Assembly: GCF_014306625.1 (NCBI RefSeq)
Contig: NZ_JACRYL010000008.1
Coordinates: forward strand, 103,415-167,414
Direction: 5' to 3'
DNA length: 64,000 nucleotides
Source: Pedobacter fastidiosus
GTDB taxonomy: Bacteria; Bacteroidota; Bacteroidia; Sphingobacteriales; Sphingobacteriaceae
Made by a program: the position numbers and the translations under genes. The notes beneath the pieces are model-generated. The model searched no databases. It saw nothing but the letters and a program-made list of their open reading frames with translations, and was not told the origin of the DNA. This document shows positions 17,408 through 26,436 of the stretch, in pieces; the first letter of the stretch is position 1, and each line of letters begins with the position of its first letter.

Positions 17408-18025
17408 ATGTTTACGCAAAAAGCTACTACACCACAAATAGAACTAATTCGTTATTTTAATTCGATCTACCCGGTAACACAAGGATTTATTGATGAGATT
17501 GTTACCAAAACTTTTTCTGTTAATGTTAAAAAGAACAAGTTTTTACTTTCTCCTTTAGAGCCCAACAATTATTTATTTTTTGTTAACAGTGGTATTGTAA
17601 GAGGATTCATAAAAGAAGAAGGAAAGGATATTAGTACTTGGTTTAGTTTTGGCAAAGAGATTATTGGTGCTTTTCGCGATCCAGGCAATACTATAAAACC
17701 ATCAATTGAGTACCTACAGGCTTTGGAAGATTCCGAATTGCTTGCCATTCCTTACGATTTAATCGACCAATTGTACCTTCAATTTCCTGAAACCAATATT
17801 ATTAGCAGAAAAATATTTGCTATGCAATATCATCAGGCTTCTGAAAGATCTATTTTAGCTAGAATTCCTTCTGCGCAGAAACGTTATGAACGATTTATAG
17901 AAATTAGTCCGCTTGGTGTAACCCAACTTCCTTTAAAATGTATAGCGAGTTACCTCGGTATGCGGATGGAAACCCTGAGTAGGATTAGAAATAAAATTGT
18001 TCGATCTAAAAAAGATGCGGCTTAA
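17408..18025 (+). CDS. Crp/Fnr-family transcriptional regulator
   Basis: A 205-residue protein. Residues about 20-125 form a cyclic-nucleotide-binding-type beta barrel (FLLSPLEPNNYLFFVNSGIVRGFIKEEGKDISTW). The C-terminus has a helix-turn-helix, LPLKCIASYLGMRMETLSRIR, near residues 178-200. The PRxxR-type cAMP site is not obvious, and there is no Fnr cysteine set, so the ligand is unknown. A TTG start at 17378 is possible, but the ATG at 17408 opens the conserved part. It is 81 bases upstream of the EncFtn-like gene and on the same strand, so it may be co-transcribed with it. Confidence 0.85.
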   Translation: MFTQKATTPQIELIRYFNSIYPVTQGFIDEIVTKTFSVNVKKNKFLLSPLEPNNYLFFVNSGIVRGFIKEEGKDISTWFSFGKEIIGAFRDPGNTIKPSIEYLQALEDSELLAIPYDLIDQLYLQFPETNIISRKIFAMQYHQASERSILARIPSAQKRYERFIEISPLGVTQLPLKCIASYLGMRMETLSRIRNKIVRSKKDAA

Positions 18026-18106
18026 TAATTTGGAAAGATTGATTTGAAAACATTTTTAGTTTAGTACTGTTTTTTGTTTAAACACTAAACATTAAAAACT
18101 AAAACT

Positions 18107-18421
18107 ATGGCAACAGATCAATACCACGAACCACCAGAAGAACTGTCTGAAGAAACCAGAACTTTCGCAAGAATGATTACCTCGCTAACCGAAGAGGCAG
18201 AAGCCATAGGTTGGTATGAGCAAAGAATTGCCGTTGAAAAAGATCCGGAAGCAAAAGCGATTATGGAAAATGCACAGCAGGAAGAAATGAAACACTTTGG
18301 CATGGATCTCGAATTTCTACTTCGCAAAAAAGATAAATGGAAAATTACGCTTCAAGCCATCTTGTTTAAAAAAGGCGATATTGTTAAATTGGGTAGTAAG
18401 GGTGAAGAAGCGGCTGAATAG
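18107..18421 (+). CDS. Encapsulated-ferritin-like (EncFtn) ferroxidase without adjacent encapsulin
   Basis: A 104-residue two-helix ferritin-like protein. It aligns along its length with the EncFtn of Rhodospirillum rubrum as I recall it, with a constant offset of two residues. Shared features are YHEPPEEL..ET near the start, the E-E-x-E..WY..R block (Glu29, Glu30, Glu32, Trp36, Tyr37), DPEAKAI, and the EE..H block (Glu59, Glu60, His63), then LEFLLRKKDKW. In the family, Glu32, Glu62 and His65 form the inter-subunit iron site, which here are Glu30, Glu60 and His63. Members normally sit beside an encapsulin shell gene and carry a C-terminal targeting peptide. Here the tail is GSKGEEAAE and no shell gene follows. 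Expected role: Fe(II) oxidation. Confidence 0.85.
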   Translation: MATDQYHEPPEELSEETRTFARMITSLTEEAEAIGWYEQRIAVEKDPEAKAIMENAQQEEMKHFGMDLEFLLRKKDKWKITLQAILFKKGDIVKLGSKGEEAAE

Positions 18422-18514
18422 ACTTGCCTATTTTAATTGCGAGCATTATATTTTCCCAGTCCGGATCTTTAGATTGGGGCCAAGGTGGAATGAGGCGCTT
18501 TAAGAAACAAATCA

Positions 18515-18548
18515 TTAAAAAAGGCAGCTCGATTTCTCGAACTGCCTT
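18515..18548 (-). terminator. Terminator of the first susCD operon
   Basis: Read on the minus strand, AAGGCAG, A, TCGA-type inner stem and CTGCCTT form a hairpin (18548-18521), followed by TTTTTT into ATT. It lies 70 bases after the susD stop codon. Confidence 0.75.
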
Positions 18549-18617
18549 CGGCCAAAGCCTCAATTAAACCAAATTTTAAGGTTAAATAGTTAAAATAACC
18601 AATTATTTTTTATCCTA

Positions 18618-20507
18618 TTAAGGAATTTTATCAAGCGCCGGCACATTGGTTTCGTAACCCGTGTAACCTTTGTTTTGATTAATATGCCCTTCAGTATTAA
18701 ATCTTTGTGCGGTTCCCGGAACTGGCCACAATACATGATATGGAGAAATTTTAAAATTTACGCCAGATATTGTTGGTACTTTGTTTCTGTAGAAATCATT
18801 TTTCTCTATAATTCTATCATAGAAAAAATTGTTATCGGAGAAATTAGTCAATGTATATGTTTTGCCGTTATAAGCAGCTTTGCCAGTTAACGCAAAAATA
18901 TAGGCAATGCGAGTAAGCTCCGTTTTACGTGGCTCTTCATAATAAAGCTCGCGGGCACGTTCATCCAAAATAGTTCCAATGGTGATTGCTGATGCATCTG
19001 TTAGCAATGTTGCATTTGCTCTTGATCTTACTTGGTTTAAATCGGCCATTGCCAGCGCTAAGTTGCCTTTCCAATAATAAGCCTCAGCTCTTAACAAATA
19101 AGTTTCAGCTAATCTGAAAATGTACCAATCTGTGTCTGTTCCTCTAGGTGGCGACCAATATTTATCAATAGCCAAGGCATTGGTAGAGTTGATAAAGGTT
19201 TTGTAATGTGGCCAGCCAAAAAAGTGACGGATAGTATCTAAGCCCTTATTTAAAAACATATTGTTTACATTGGCTGGCGTTACATCTACAAGTGGCTTAC
19301 CATACAGCGCTTTTTCTGTTGCGTTTGATGAATTTTTTAATGCAGGATTGTTATAAACCAAATCCGTCATATTCATCCACATACCTGGCGCATGGCGATA
19401 ATCGGTATTATCTGTCCAAATGTTTTTGGTGCTGTAAGCGGTACCGCGATAACGACCGATTCCCCTTCCGTACATTAAGGTAAGCGGAATTTCGGCAGTT
19501 GTAGCATCTACAATTGCTGGGTTTAAACCTGATGGCGTTCTTAAATTTGCGAAATGCCAAGCGGGTACACAATTACGCATTACCTGAGAACCGAAATCTG
19601 TAAAACCGGCTAAGGTTTCTCTATCGATGGTTAAGAAAAGTGCTTCTCTATTTGCTGGAATAGCTTTGTTATCCATTCTATGCAAATCCCAAACTACATT
19701 TTTTGTTGCATCGCCAGCGGTACTTCCGAAACGATTTCTCATCAAGGCATATTTCCCACCATTAATTACATTATTTGCAGAGGTAATGGCGGCATCAAAA
19801 TCGCCCAAAGATAAATTTACCTTGGTTAATAAATGGCTACAAGCGCCTTTGGTTACCTCTCCTTTATCTACATTATCCTGAACCCAAAGTTCTGCAAAAA
19901 GTAAATCTTCCTGCATTTTCTTCAAAATCACTTCTCGTTTAGTTGAAAAATAATCCAGTTTTGGGGCCGTAATATCTTTCAGAATCAAGGGTACATCTCC
20001 AAATTGATTAACCAAACGGTAATAATAATAAGCTCTGTAAAAGTAAGCCGATCCTAAAATCGCATTCTTTTCTGCGGCATCTTTAAAGGTTACATTATCA
20101 ATATAAGTAATTACGGTATTGGCGTAACGGATGCCTTTGTAACCTTCTGTCCAATAAAACCCAATACGGTTAAAATCTGGGTTATCCAGGTTTGCATCTG
20201 GCGTTACGCGGGTATCCATATCCTGTGCCTGTGTGCTTTTATCTGTCGTTCCATCTACCGCAACTTCAGAAAATATAGATTCTGTTACAATAGGCGCCAT
20301 ATCTCCGGTAAATTCTCTGCGGATGTTTGAACCAATTGCAGCAAGCGCAGCTTTCATAGAAGCCACATTGGTTAGCGTTGTTGCAGGTTCTAAAGATGAT
20401 AACAGCTCTGCATCAAGATCTGATTTTTTACATCCATTTGCAGAGAGCAGAACAGCCAGTGCAACAAATGGAATTATTTTTTTATATAAAACTTTCATAG
20501 TCATCAA
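18618..20507 (-). CDS. SusD/RagB-family nutrient-binding lipoprotein (locus 1)
   Basis: A 629-residue outer-membrane lipoprotein. The signal peptide ends in a lipobox, LLSANGCKK. The body shows SusD landmarks: GSAYFYRAYYYYRLVNQFGDVPLI near residue 150, LRAEAYYWKGNLALAMADLNQVRSRA near 490, and a C-terminal DERARELYYEEPRKTELTRI segment. SusD proteins cap the SusC pore and capture oligomeric nutrients at the cell surface. It is three bases downstream of its SusC partner, so they are co-transcribed. Alternative ATG at 20498 would remove three residues. The substrate is not evident, since no hydrolase is in the same operon. Confidence 0.93.
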   Translation of the reverse strand: MMTMKVLYKKIIPFVALAVLLSANGCKKSDLDAELLSSLEPATTLTNVASMKAALAAIGSNIRREFTGDMAPIVTESIFSEVAVDGTTDKSTQAQDMDTRVTPDANLDNPDFNRIGFYWTEGYKGIRYANTVITYIDNVTFKDAAEKNAILGSAYFYRAYYYYRLVNQFGDVPLILKDITAPKLDYFSTKREVILKKMQEDLLFAELWVQDNVDKGEVTKGACSHLLTKVNLSLGDFDAAITSANNVINGGKYALMRNRFGSTAGDATKNVVWDLHRMDNKAIPANREALFLTIDRETLAGFTDFGSQVMRNCVPAWHFANLRTPSGLNPAIVDATTAEIPLTLMYGRGIGRYRGTAYSTKNIWTDNTDYRHAPGMWMNMTDLVYNNPALKNSSNATEKALYGKPLVDVTPANVNNMFLNKGLDTIRHFFGWPHYKTFINSTNALAIDKYWSPPRGTDTDWYIFRLAETYLLRAEAYYWKGNLALAMADLNQVRSRANATLLTDASAITIGTILDERARELYYEEPRKTELTRIAYIFALTGKAAYNGKTYTLTNFSDNNFFYDRIIEKNDFYRNKVPTISGVNFKISPYHVLWPVPGTAQRFNTEGHINQNKGYTGYETNVPALDKIP

Positions 20508-20510
20508 ATT

Positions 20511-23500
20511 TTAAAAAGAAACATTTAATCCAAAAGTGTAAACCCTAGGCGTTGGTACAGGATTGCCATTTCCATCTGCCGTTTGCGGATCCCATTGATT
20601 CCAGTTTGGTGCATAAACACCTGCATTGGATACGTTGCCGTAAATTTTAGCACTCTGAATTCTCAATTTTGCCATCAATTCTTTAGGGAAACTGTATGAA
20701 AGTGCAATTGTATTTAACCGGATGTACGAGCTTTTACGATACACGCTGAAACTTGTTCCACTTAAACCTGAGCTTAAACGGGCGTAATCATTAATGGGAT
20801 TATCGGGTGTCCAATAAGGAACGATGTAAGAACTGGAACGACCGAAGCCTACACTTCCAGGCTGATTTTTAGCATAATTATCAGTACGCTGTTGCCCCCA
20901 GCTCGAAACCAGTTGGAAAGAGAAATCTATATTTTTTAGAATGTTAAAATCGTTGCGTACCGACCAGTTAAACCTCGGACTCCGATAGCCAATAAATTGT
21001 TTATCTAAATCGTTATAAACATAGTTTCCATCTACATCTTCTAGCTTAAAATCGCCTGGCTTAATGCCCTTGTTATACTTGTTGGCTTCTGCAACTTCAT
21101 TCTGTTGCCAAACGCCCAAAATTTTATACTCCCAAATTACGTCGATATCTTTTCCAATAAACCAGCCATTTCCCAAATCATCATTTGGAGTAGCCAAAGC
21201 CACAATTTTATTTCTGTTTAAAGAAAAATTAACCGATGTATTCCAAGTTACAGGTCCGCTGGTAATGTTTTTACTATTAATGCCTAATTCAATACCTCGG
21301 TTATTTACGCGACCAAGATTTGCGATTACGTTGGTATATCCAGAAACGTTTGGAAGGGTTTGGCCGATTAATAAATCACTGGTTTTTTTGTCGTAAACAT
21401 CAATAGATCCAGATAAGCGGTTGTTTAATACGCCAAAATCCAAGCCTAAGTTTAAAGATTTTGTTTTCTCCCACTCTAAATTTGGATTTCCTAAGCGAGA
21501 ACTATTTACAATCGTATTTACTTCACCCGGTGTACCGCCACTATTTACGCTTTGATATTTACCGCCGGTTAAAGTCTGAATGGCCACATAAGGATCTATT
21601 ACATTATTGGCATCTCTAATTTCTCTGTTTCCGTTAATACCGTATGATAATCGCAGTTTAGCAAAGTCTAACCATTTAATATCTTTCATAAAGCTTTCTT
21701 CGCTAAATGTCCACGCTACCGCAGCAGCTGGGAAACTTGCTCTTTTTTTCTCTGCGCCAAATGCAGAATATCCATCTCTACGGACAGAACCTGTTACTGC
21801 ATACCGGCCTTTGTAAGAATAATTAATCCGAGCCAGCAAAGCATCGCCTGTGTAAACCTTATCATCACTACTTACGGTTGGCTTGTTTCCACTGGCAAGA
21901 TTATGATAGCCCAAAACATCGGTTGGGGCAAAACCCTCATTGGTAGCATTGGTGTACCAAGTAGAATATTTTTCGGCATTGGCCAATAAAGTAACATCGA
22001 TATTATGATCCTTAGCAAAGGTTTTGTTCCATTTTAATAAATTATCCAACTGCCAGTTATATCTTGTTTCTTGCGCACGTTGAGCCGAACCACCGGGAAT
22101 AGTAACATTTGGATTTTTTGAAGATTGGTGATTAAATGTACGATACTGATCTAAACCCGGACTAAAATTTAGCTGATAGGTAATTCCAAATGGGAGCGTT
22201 ACTTTTCCGTATAAACTACCAAATAGAGTGCTCTGTTTTTGCAACCTCGAATTGTAAGTGGGATTTAGAAATGGGTTCCTGGCATTTAAACCATTATCAT
22301 CCGTGGGGATTCTTCTTAGTGATCCATCTGCATTATAAAAATCGCCATAGGGAGAAAGATCTGGCAATTGATTATAATCAGCCTCGATTGCACCCTCATC
22401 ACGATCTGCAAATTGCATATTGATGCCAACGGTTAAAAATTTCGCTGCCTTTCCTTCCAAATTAATCCGGGTACGAAATGTGCTGAAACCACCGCCAGAA
22501 ATAATACTTTCATTTTTGAGATAACCTAAAGACATGTAATAAGTAAGTTCTTCTTTCTTACCACTCATACTCAAGGTATGATCTTGACGTTGCCCTGTTA
22601 CGAAAAGCATATCATACCAGTCTACGGTTTTACCAGCATAATAATTGTTTTTCTCATTGGTTAATAAGCCCAATCGGGTTAACCACAAATCTGTCGGGTT
22701 TGTAGTGGTTTGTCCATTAAGCCATTGGGTTAGGGTAACACCTTCTGGCAAATTATTTGGGTCGTTATAAATATAAGCTGGGTTAACGCCTCCACTTCTT
22801 TGCACATCAGCACGCCAGTTTAAAAATCCGGGCCCATCATAAACAGGCTGATCTTTAGCCAAGGTAGACATGCCGAAGTTTGTATTTAAGGTAATGGTTG
22901 GAGAACCGCTCCTACCTCTTTTTGTGGTGATGGCAACAACGCCTGTAGCCGCCTTTGCACCGTAAACGGCGAGCGAACTCGCATCTTTCAATACATCAAC
23001 AGATTCTATATCGTTTGGGTTAATATCAGAAAGTTGCCCAATATAAATAATACCATCCAACACAATTAATGGCGAAGTTGTTCCGGTTAAGGTTGTTTTT
23101 CCACGAACCAATAAATCGCCACCACCTTTTGCACTGTTGTTAAAACCAACATTTAATCCAGGGATATTTCCCCTTAAAATATCCGTAACACTGTTTGGGT
23201 TTTCGTTTTCTAGCTGTGTTGCCTTAATGCTCGATACAGCACCAGTAACATCTTTCTTTTGTGCAGTACCGTAACCAATTACTACAACATCTGTTAAATT
23301 GTTTGCTTCTTCCAACAATTGTAGGTTAATGCTGGTTCGGTTGTTTACAGCAAGCTCTTGAGTGGTAAATCCAACAGCGGTAAACACTAAAGTGGAATTC
23401 GCAGGAACGGTAATGGAGTAATTACCATCAGCGTTTGTTGATGCACCAATTTTCGTGTTCTTTATGGTTACAGAAACACCCGGCATCGGATTGCCGCTCT

Positions 23501-23597
23501 TGTCTTTAATGGTTCCTTTTACGCTGAGATCCTGTGCAAAACAGAACGAACAGATAAAAACAACCAGACCGATTAGTAGGGTAATTTTTTTTCTCAT
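20511..23597 (-). CDS. SusC/RagA-family TonB-dependent outer-membrane transporter (locus 1)
   Basis: A 1028-residue outer-membrane beta barrel. The signal peptide ends before QDLSVKG. A carboxypeptidase-regulatory-like beta-sandwich (about 25-105) comes next, then a TonB plug domain with the family motif DVVVIGYGTAQKKDVTGAVSS, LRGNIPGLNV, and DIESVDVLKDASSLAVYGAKAATGVV. The C-terminal barrel ends in the aromatic FGLNVSF. With SusD it imports large substrates using TonB energy. There is no N-terminal STN domain, so it is not of the type that signals to an anti-sigma factor. The upstream region contains a long inverted repeat and, beyond it, a DISM sensor gene on the same strand. Confidence 0.95.
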   Translation of the reverse strand: MRKKITLLIGLVVFICSFCFAQDLSVKGTIKDKSGNPMPGVSVTIKNTKIGASTNADGNYSITVPANSTLVFTAVGFTTQELAVNNRTSINLQLLEEANNLTDVVVIGYGTAQKKDVTGAVSSIKATQLENENPNSVTDILRGNIPGLNVGFNNSAKGGGDLLVRGKTTLTGTTSPLIVLDGIIYIGQLSDINPNDIESVDVLKDASSLAVYGAKAATGVVAITTKRGRSGSPTITLNTNFGMSTLAKDQPVYDGPGFLNWRADVQRSGGVNPAYIYNDPNNLPEGVTLTQWLNGQTTTNPTDLWLTRLGLLTNEKNNYYAGKTVDWYDMLFVTGQRQDHTLSMSGKKEELTYYMSLGYLKNESIISGGGFSTFRTRINLEGKAAKFLTVGINMQFADRDEGAIEADYNQLPDLSPYGDFYNADGSLRRIPTDDNGLNARNPFLNPTYNSRLQKQSTLFGSLYGKVTLPFGITYQLNFSPGLDQYRTFNHQSSKNPNVTIPGGSAQRAQETRYNWQLDNLLKWNKTFAKDHNIDVTLLANAEKYSTWYTNATNEGFAPTDVLGYHNLASGNKPTVSSDDKVYTGDALLARINYSYKGRYAVTGSVRRDGYSAFGAEKKRASFPAAAVAWTFSEESFMKDIKWLDFAKLRLSYGINGNREIRDANNVIDPYVAIQTLTGGKYQSVNSGGTPGEVNTIVNSSRLGNPNLEWEKTKSLNLGLDFGVLNNRLSGSIDVYDKKTSDLLIGQTLPNVSGYTNVIANLGRVNNRGIELGINSKNITSGPVTWNTSVNFSLNRNKIVALATPNDDLGNGWFIGKDIDVIWEYKILGVWQQNEVAEANKYNKGIKPGDFKLEDVDGNYVYNDLDKQFIGYRSPRFNWSVRNDFNILKNIDFSFQLVSSWGQQRTDNYAKNQPGSVGFGRSSSYIVPYWTPDNPINDYARLSSGLSGTSFSVYRKSSYIRLNTIALSYSFPKELMAKLRIQSAKIYGNVSNAGVYAPNWNQWDPQTADGNGNPVPTPRVYTFGLNVSF

Positions 23598-23756
23598 TTT
23601 TTATTTGGTTAGATTGATTAGATGCAGTAAAGCTATTTCAATTAAATTGAAAATACAAGCAAATAAATATGTAATTAACTATAAATTAGATAGTTACAAA
23701 TTAACTTAATACGTTTTAAATACAACCTATTGTGCGTAAAAATGGGATTGGAATGC

Positions 23757-23797
23757 GTACCAAGCGATTTATTATTTTAGGCTGATACGCTTGGTAC
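23757..23797 (-). promoter_or_regulatory. Long inverted repeat between the DISM regulator and susC
   Basis: GTACCAAGCG at 23757-23766 and CGCTTGGTAC at 23788-23797 are perfect inverted copies separated by 21 bases, giving arm centres 31 bases apart, three helical turns. The hexamer TGCGTA also occurs at 23733 and 23754. No T-run follows on the minus strand, which speaks against a terminator for the gene ending at 23840. It lies 160-200 bases upstream of susC. Operator function is inferred. Confidence 0.5.
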
Positions 23798-23839
23798 ACA
23801 AGAAATATTTTAAATAAAACACAAAATAGATGTTAAAAA

Positions 23840-25780
23840 TTATGTGTTTTCTAATACGCTCGGGTTTTCTAAAACAAGCTTGGCCCATCCCTCTTCGCCA
23901 GCATTTTTAACTTCTTCTTTTCGCTCCTGCAACAACTTCTGCATCTTCGAATTATACGTCCAACAAGTACTTTGGCGAATCATTAATATTTGCGAGAGCT
24001 TGTGCGAAGAAATGGTGCCCTTTGTAGAGTAAACCAAAAACAGCATATATAAAGCTTTATTGATTGGAATTTTACTGTTCTGAAATAAGGTATTTGCAAT
24101 CACGGATTCATCATAACCGCATTTGGTGCATCTTCTACTATGGATCGTTTGGCCAGCTAACCAATGGTTATTGTCACATTTTCGGCAGGTATAACCTTTG
24201 GCCCATTTAAGCTCGGCAATGTATTTAAAGCCACTTTCCTTATCTGGATAAACCTTACTAAATTCTTCAAAATCGACCAGTTTGCTCATTACTCTTGCTC
24301 GGGTAACTTTTTCTATATTTAAATGTAATTCGGTATTGTCTTTCTTCAACATTGCATTCATGATGGAAATTTCCTCATTCTGCTTTTCTATAATCAATGC
24401 ATTGTGTTGCAGCTCTTTAGTGCGCTCATCTACCAAAACTGTTAATTCTGCATTTAATGTTTGGTTAAGCTCTTGGTTAATCCGCAACTGCTTAATGGTT
24501 CGTTTTTGTGCTCGATCTTTTTTCTTCCTTAAGGTTCTAATGCTGTTGCCAATGGCGAATGAAACCAGAATCATTTCTACCAAAAAGCAAAAACTTAAAC
24601 TGTAATAGCTAAATGGACCATAAGGAATCCACTTTAAAAGCAATAAAATCTTAACAATAAAACCGCCCACTAAAAAGCCATATCCGGCAACTAAAAAAGT
24701 TGCAGGTTGATAATGGTGTCGCATTACATACACACTGGCAGAAAAAACAGCCAATAGCGGGATAAATTCTACAACCTTCAGATTAAATAATGAAGTATAA
24801 AATAGGCAGGTAATAAAAAACAAACTTCTCAGTACAATTATGGTTAGAAGAAACCGATAGAATTGAGGTGCCTTATATTTTAAATACAAAAAGTTGATGG
24901 TAAAAAGCAATCCGAATAAACTGCTTGCAAAAAGTGCAATTCCAAATCCATAGGTATTCATACCTGGGTAATTTGGCCATAAATATTGAAAGGCTATGCC
25001 ATCGCTGCACATCTCGTAAAGGCCAATACTTAAGTTATAAAGCACATAGAACAGGTACTTTTTTTCTTTGATGGCAAAATACATCAGTAAATTATAAAGA
25101 CTAAAAACGATGATCATTCCATAGAAAAGCCCGAACAAAAAATATTCGTTTAACGCATAACCAACAAACCATTTCAAATCTCGCAGTACGATAATGGCAC
25201 TAATGGAATGTGGCGATTTCAACCTAACATAGTAAGTAAGCACGTGATCTGATTTATTGGGCAGATCGTAAGTGAAATTTTTGTGTTGATATTCCCTTTT
25301 GGCAAAGGCATAATTGGTTCCAAAATAATGGGCGTGGTAACTTCCATAATCATCGGGTACGAAAAGGCTTAAATCATTGATGGATTGATCAAAAAACTCG
25401 AGCATCCACTTTTTTAATGATTCTTTATCGTGCTCTATTCTAAACCGATACCAATATACTGAGGCCGTATTGTAATTTTTTGGAACGTAATTTTTATTAG
25501 CTTTAAATTGATGTTGGTAAGCTGCGCTTGAAACCTTATCGATATTTAAATTACCTTGAGCATCTTCCAACACATCCACCTCGGCGAAGGAAAAAATATG
25601 ATGGGGTTGCTGATCATCTATCCTCACCGGAACCTGAGCCCTCACCGAAACTGTAAAAAGAAAGGCTAACGCAATGATTATTTTTAAAATTTTGTAGAAA
25701 TATTTTAGACGAAATGATAGACATTCAAAAACATTCCGCACGAATTGGAATTTCAAGATCTGTGTAAAAGTCTCGCTCAT
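23840..25780 (-). CDS. 7TM-DISM membrane sensor with C-terminal transposase-type zinc ribbon
   Basis: A 646-residue protein. After an unusual 25-residue N-terminal extension comes a signal-like segment (ILKIIIALAFLFTVSVRAQ). It is followed by a periplasmic 7TMR-DISM extracellular domain (about 55-200), seven membrane spans (about 205-410) and a long coiled coil (415-495). The C-terminus is neither kinase nor cyclase. It has two cysteine pairs, YTCRKCDN and RRCTKCGYD (about 530-560), and a helical segment LFQNSKIPINKALYMLFLVYSTKGTIS. These match the N-terminal zinc-ribbon/HTH part of IS1595/ISXO2 transposases. The DDE catalytic part is missing. The natural reading is a membrane receptor with a domesticated transposase DNA-binding domain, positioned to control the downstream susCD pair. 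Confidence 0.82.
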   Translation of the reverse strand: MSETFTQILKFQFVRNVFECLSFRLKYFYKILKIIIALAFLFTVSVRAQVPVRIDDQQPHHIFSFAEVDVLEDAQGNLNIDKVSSAAYQHQFKANKNYVPKNYNTASVYWYRFRIEHDKESLKKWMLEFFDQSINDLSLFVPDDYGSYHAHYFGTNYAFAKREYQHKNFTYDLPNKSDHVLTYYVRLKSPHSISAIIVLRDLKWFVGYALNEYFLFGLFYGMIIVFSLYNLLMYFAIKEKKYLFYVLYNLSIGLYEMCSDGIAFQYLWPNYPGMNTYGFGIALFASSLFGLLFTINFLYLKYKAPQFYRFLLTIIVLRSLFFITCLFYTSLFNLKVVEFIPLLAVFSASVYVMRHHYQPATFLVAGYGFLVGGFIVKILLLLKWIPYGPFSYYSLSFCFLVEMILVSFAIGNSIRTLRKKKDRAQKRTIKQLRINQELNQTLNAELTVLVDERTKELQHNALIIEKQNEEISIMNAMLKKDNTELHLNIEKVTRARVMSKLVDFEEFSKVYPDKESGFKYIAELKWAKGYTCRKCDNNHWLAGQTIHSRRCTKCGYDESVIANTLFQNSKIPINKALYMLFLVYSTKGTISSHKLSQILMIRQSTCWTYNSKMQKLLQERKEEVKNAGEEGWAKLVLENPSVLENT

Positions 25781-25950
25781 GATGTTAGAATTTGGTTAGG
25801 GCTACTCCAAAGCGCAGAAATAACTGCATTTCAGAATATCTGATTTAAACTAACTTACATAAATGATAGGTAAAAAAGAAGGCACTATAAAAAGTAATAT
25901 CGAAAAAACGATGTTGTAAGGGGTTTCTATCGTTTGAAATTTTAACATTT

Positions 25951-26402
25951 AGGTAAAGACCACCCCGCCTTGCAGGCACCCCTCGAGAGGGGAATCAAAA
26001 CCCATAGACCAAACAATGGGAACAAACCCAAATCCGTCATTGCGAGACTGGACATGAGCGAGCCAAAGCAATCTCTTCCTCTTCGGAGCGAAGTCTTAAT
26101 TATAAATGTTTTAGGTAAAAACCACCCCGCCTTGCAGGCGCCCCTCGAGAGGGGAATAAAACCCATCGGTCAAACAAGGGAACAAACCCAAAATCGTCAT
26201 TGCGAGGCTGGGCATGAGCGGGCCGAAGCAATCTCCTCCTCTTCGGAGCGATAATAATTATAAATGTTTTATATAAAAAACCACCCCGCCTTGCAGACAC
26301 CCCTCGAGAGGGGAATTAAAACCCATCGGCGATACAAGGGAACAAGCCCAAATCCGCATGAGCAAGCCAAATCAATCTCCTCCTCTTCGGAGCAACAAAC
26401 CA
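25951..26402. repeat. Three tandem copies of a 130-160 bp intergenic repeat
   Basis: Copies start near 25951, 26113 and 26271. Each contains CACCCCGCCTTGCAG, the palindrome CCCCTCGAGAGGGG, an ACCCAAA segment, CGTCATTGCGAG (lost in the third copy), AAGCAATCTC (mutated in the third) and CCTCTTCGGAGC. The third copy is shorter and degraded. The CGTCATTGCGAG...GCAATCTC core is shared with the array at 57655-58572. Apparent reading frames across the repeats are products of repetition and are not genes. Confidence 0.9.
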
Positions 26403-26436
26403 ATCTTAATCTAGAGCTTAGGTAGGTTGATTTACC

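Noticed and set aside
25942-26300. Several open frames of 66-94 codons on both strands
   Set aside because: They follow the three repeat copies and show repeated peptide blocks produced by the DNA repeats; no start signals or homology expected.
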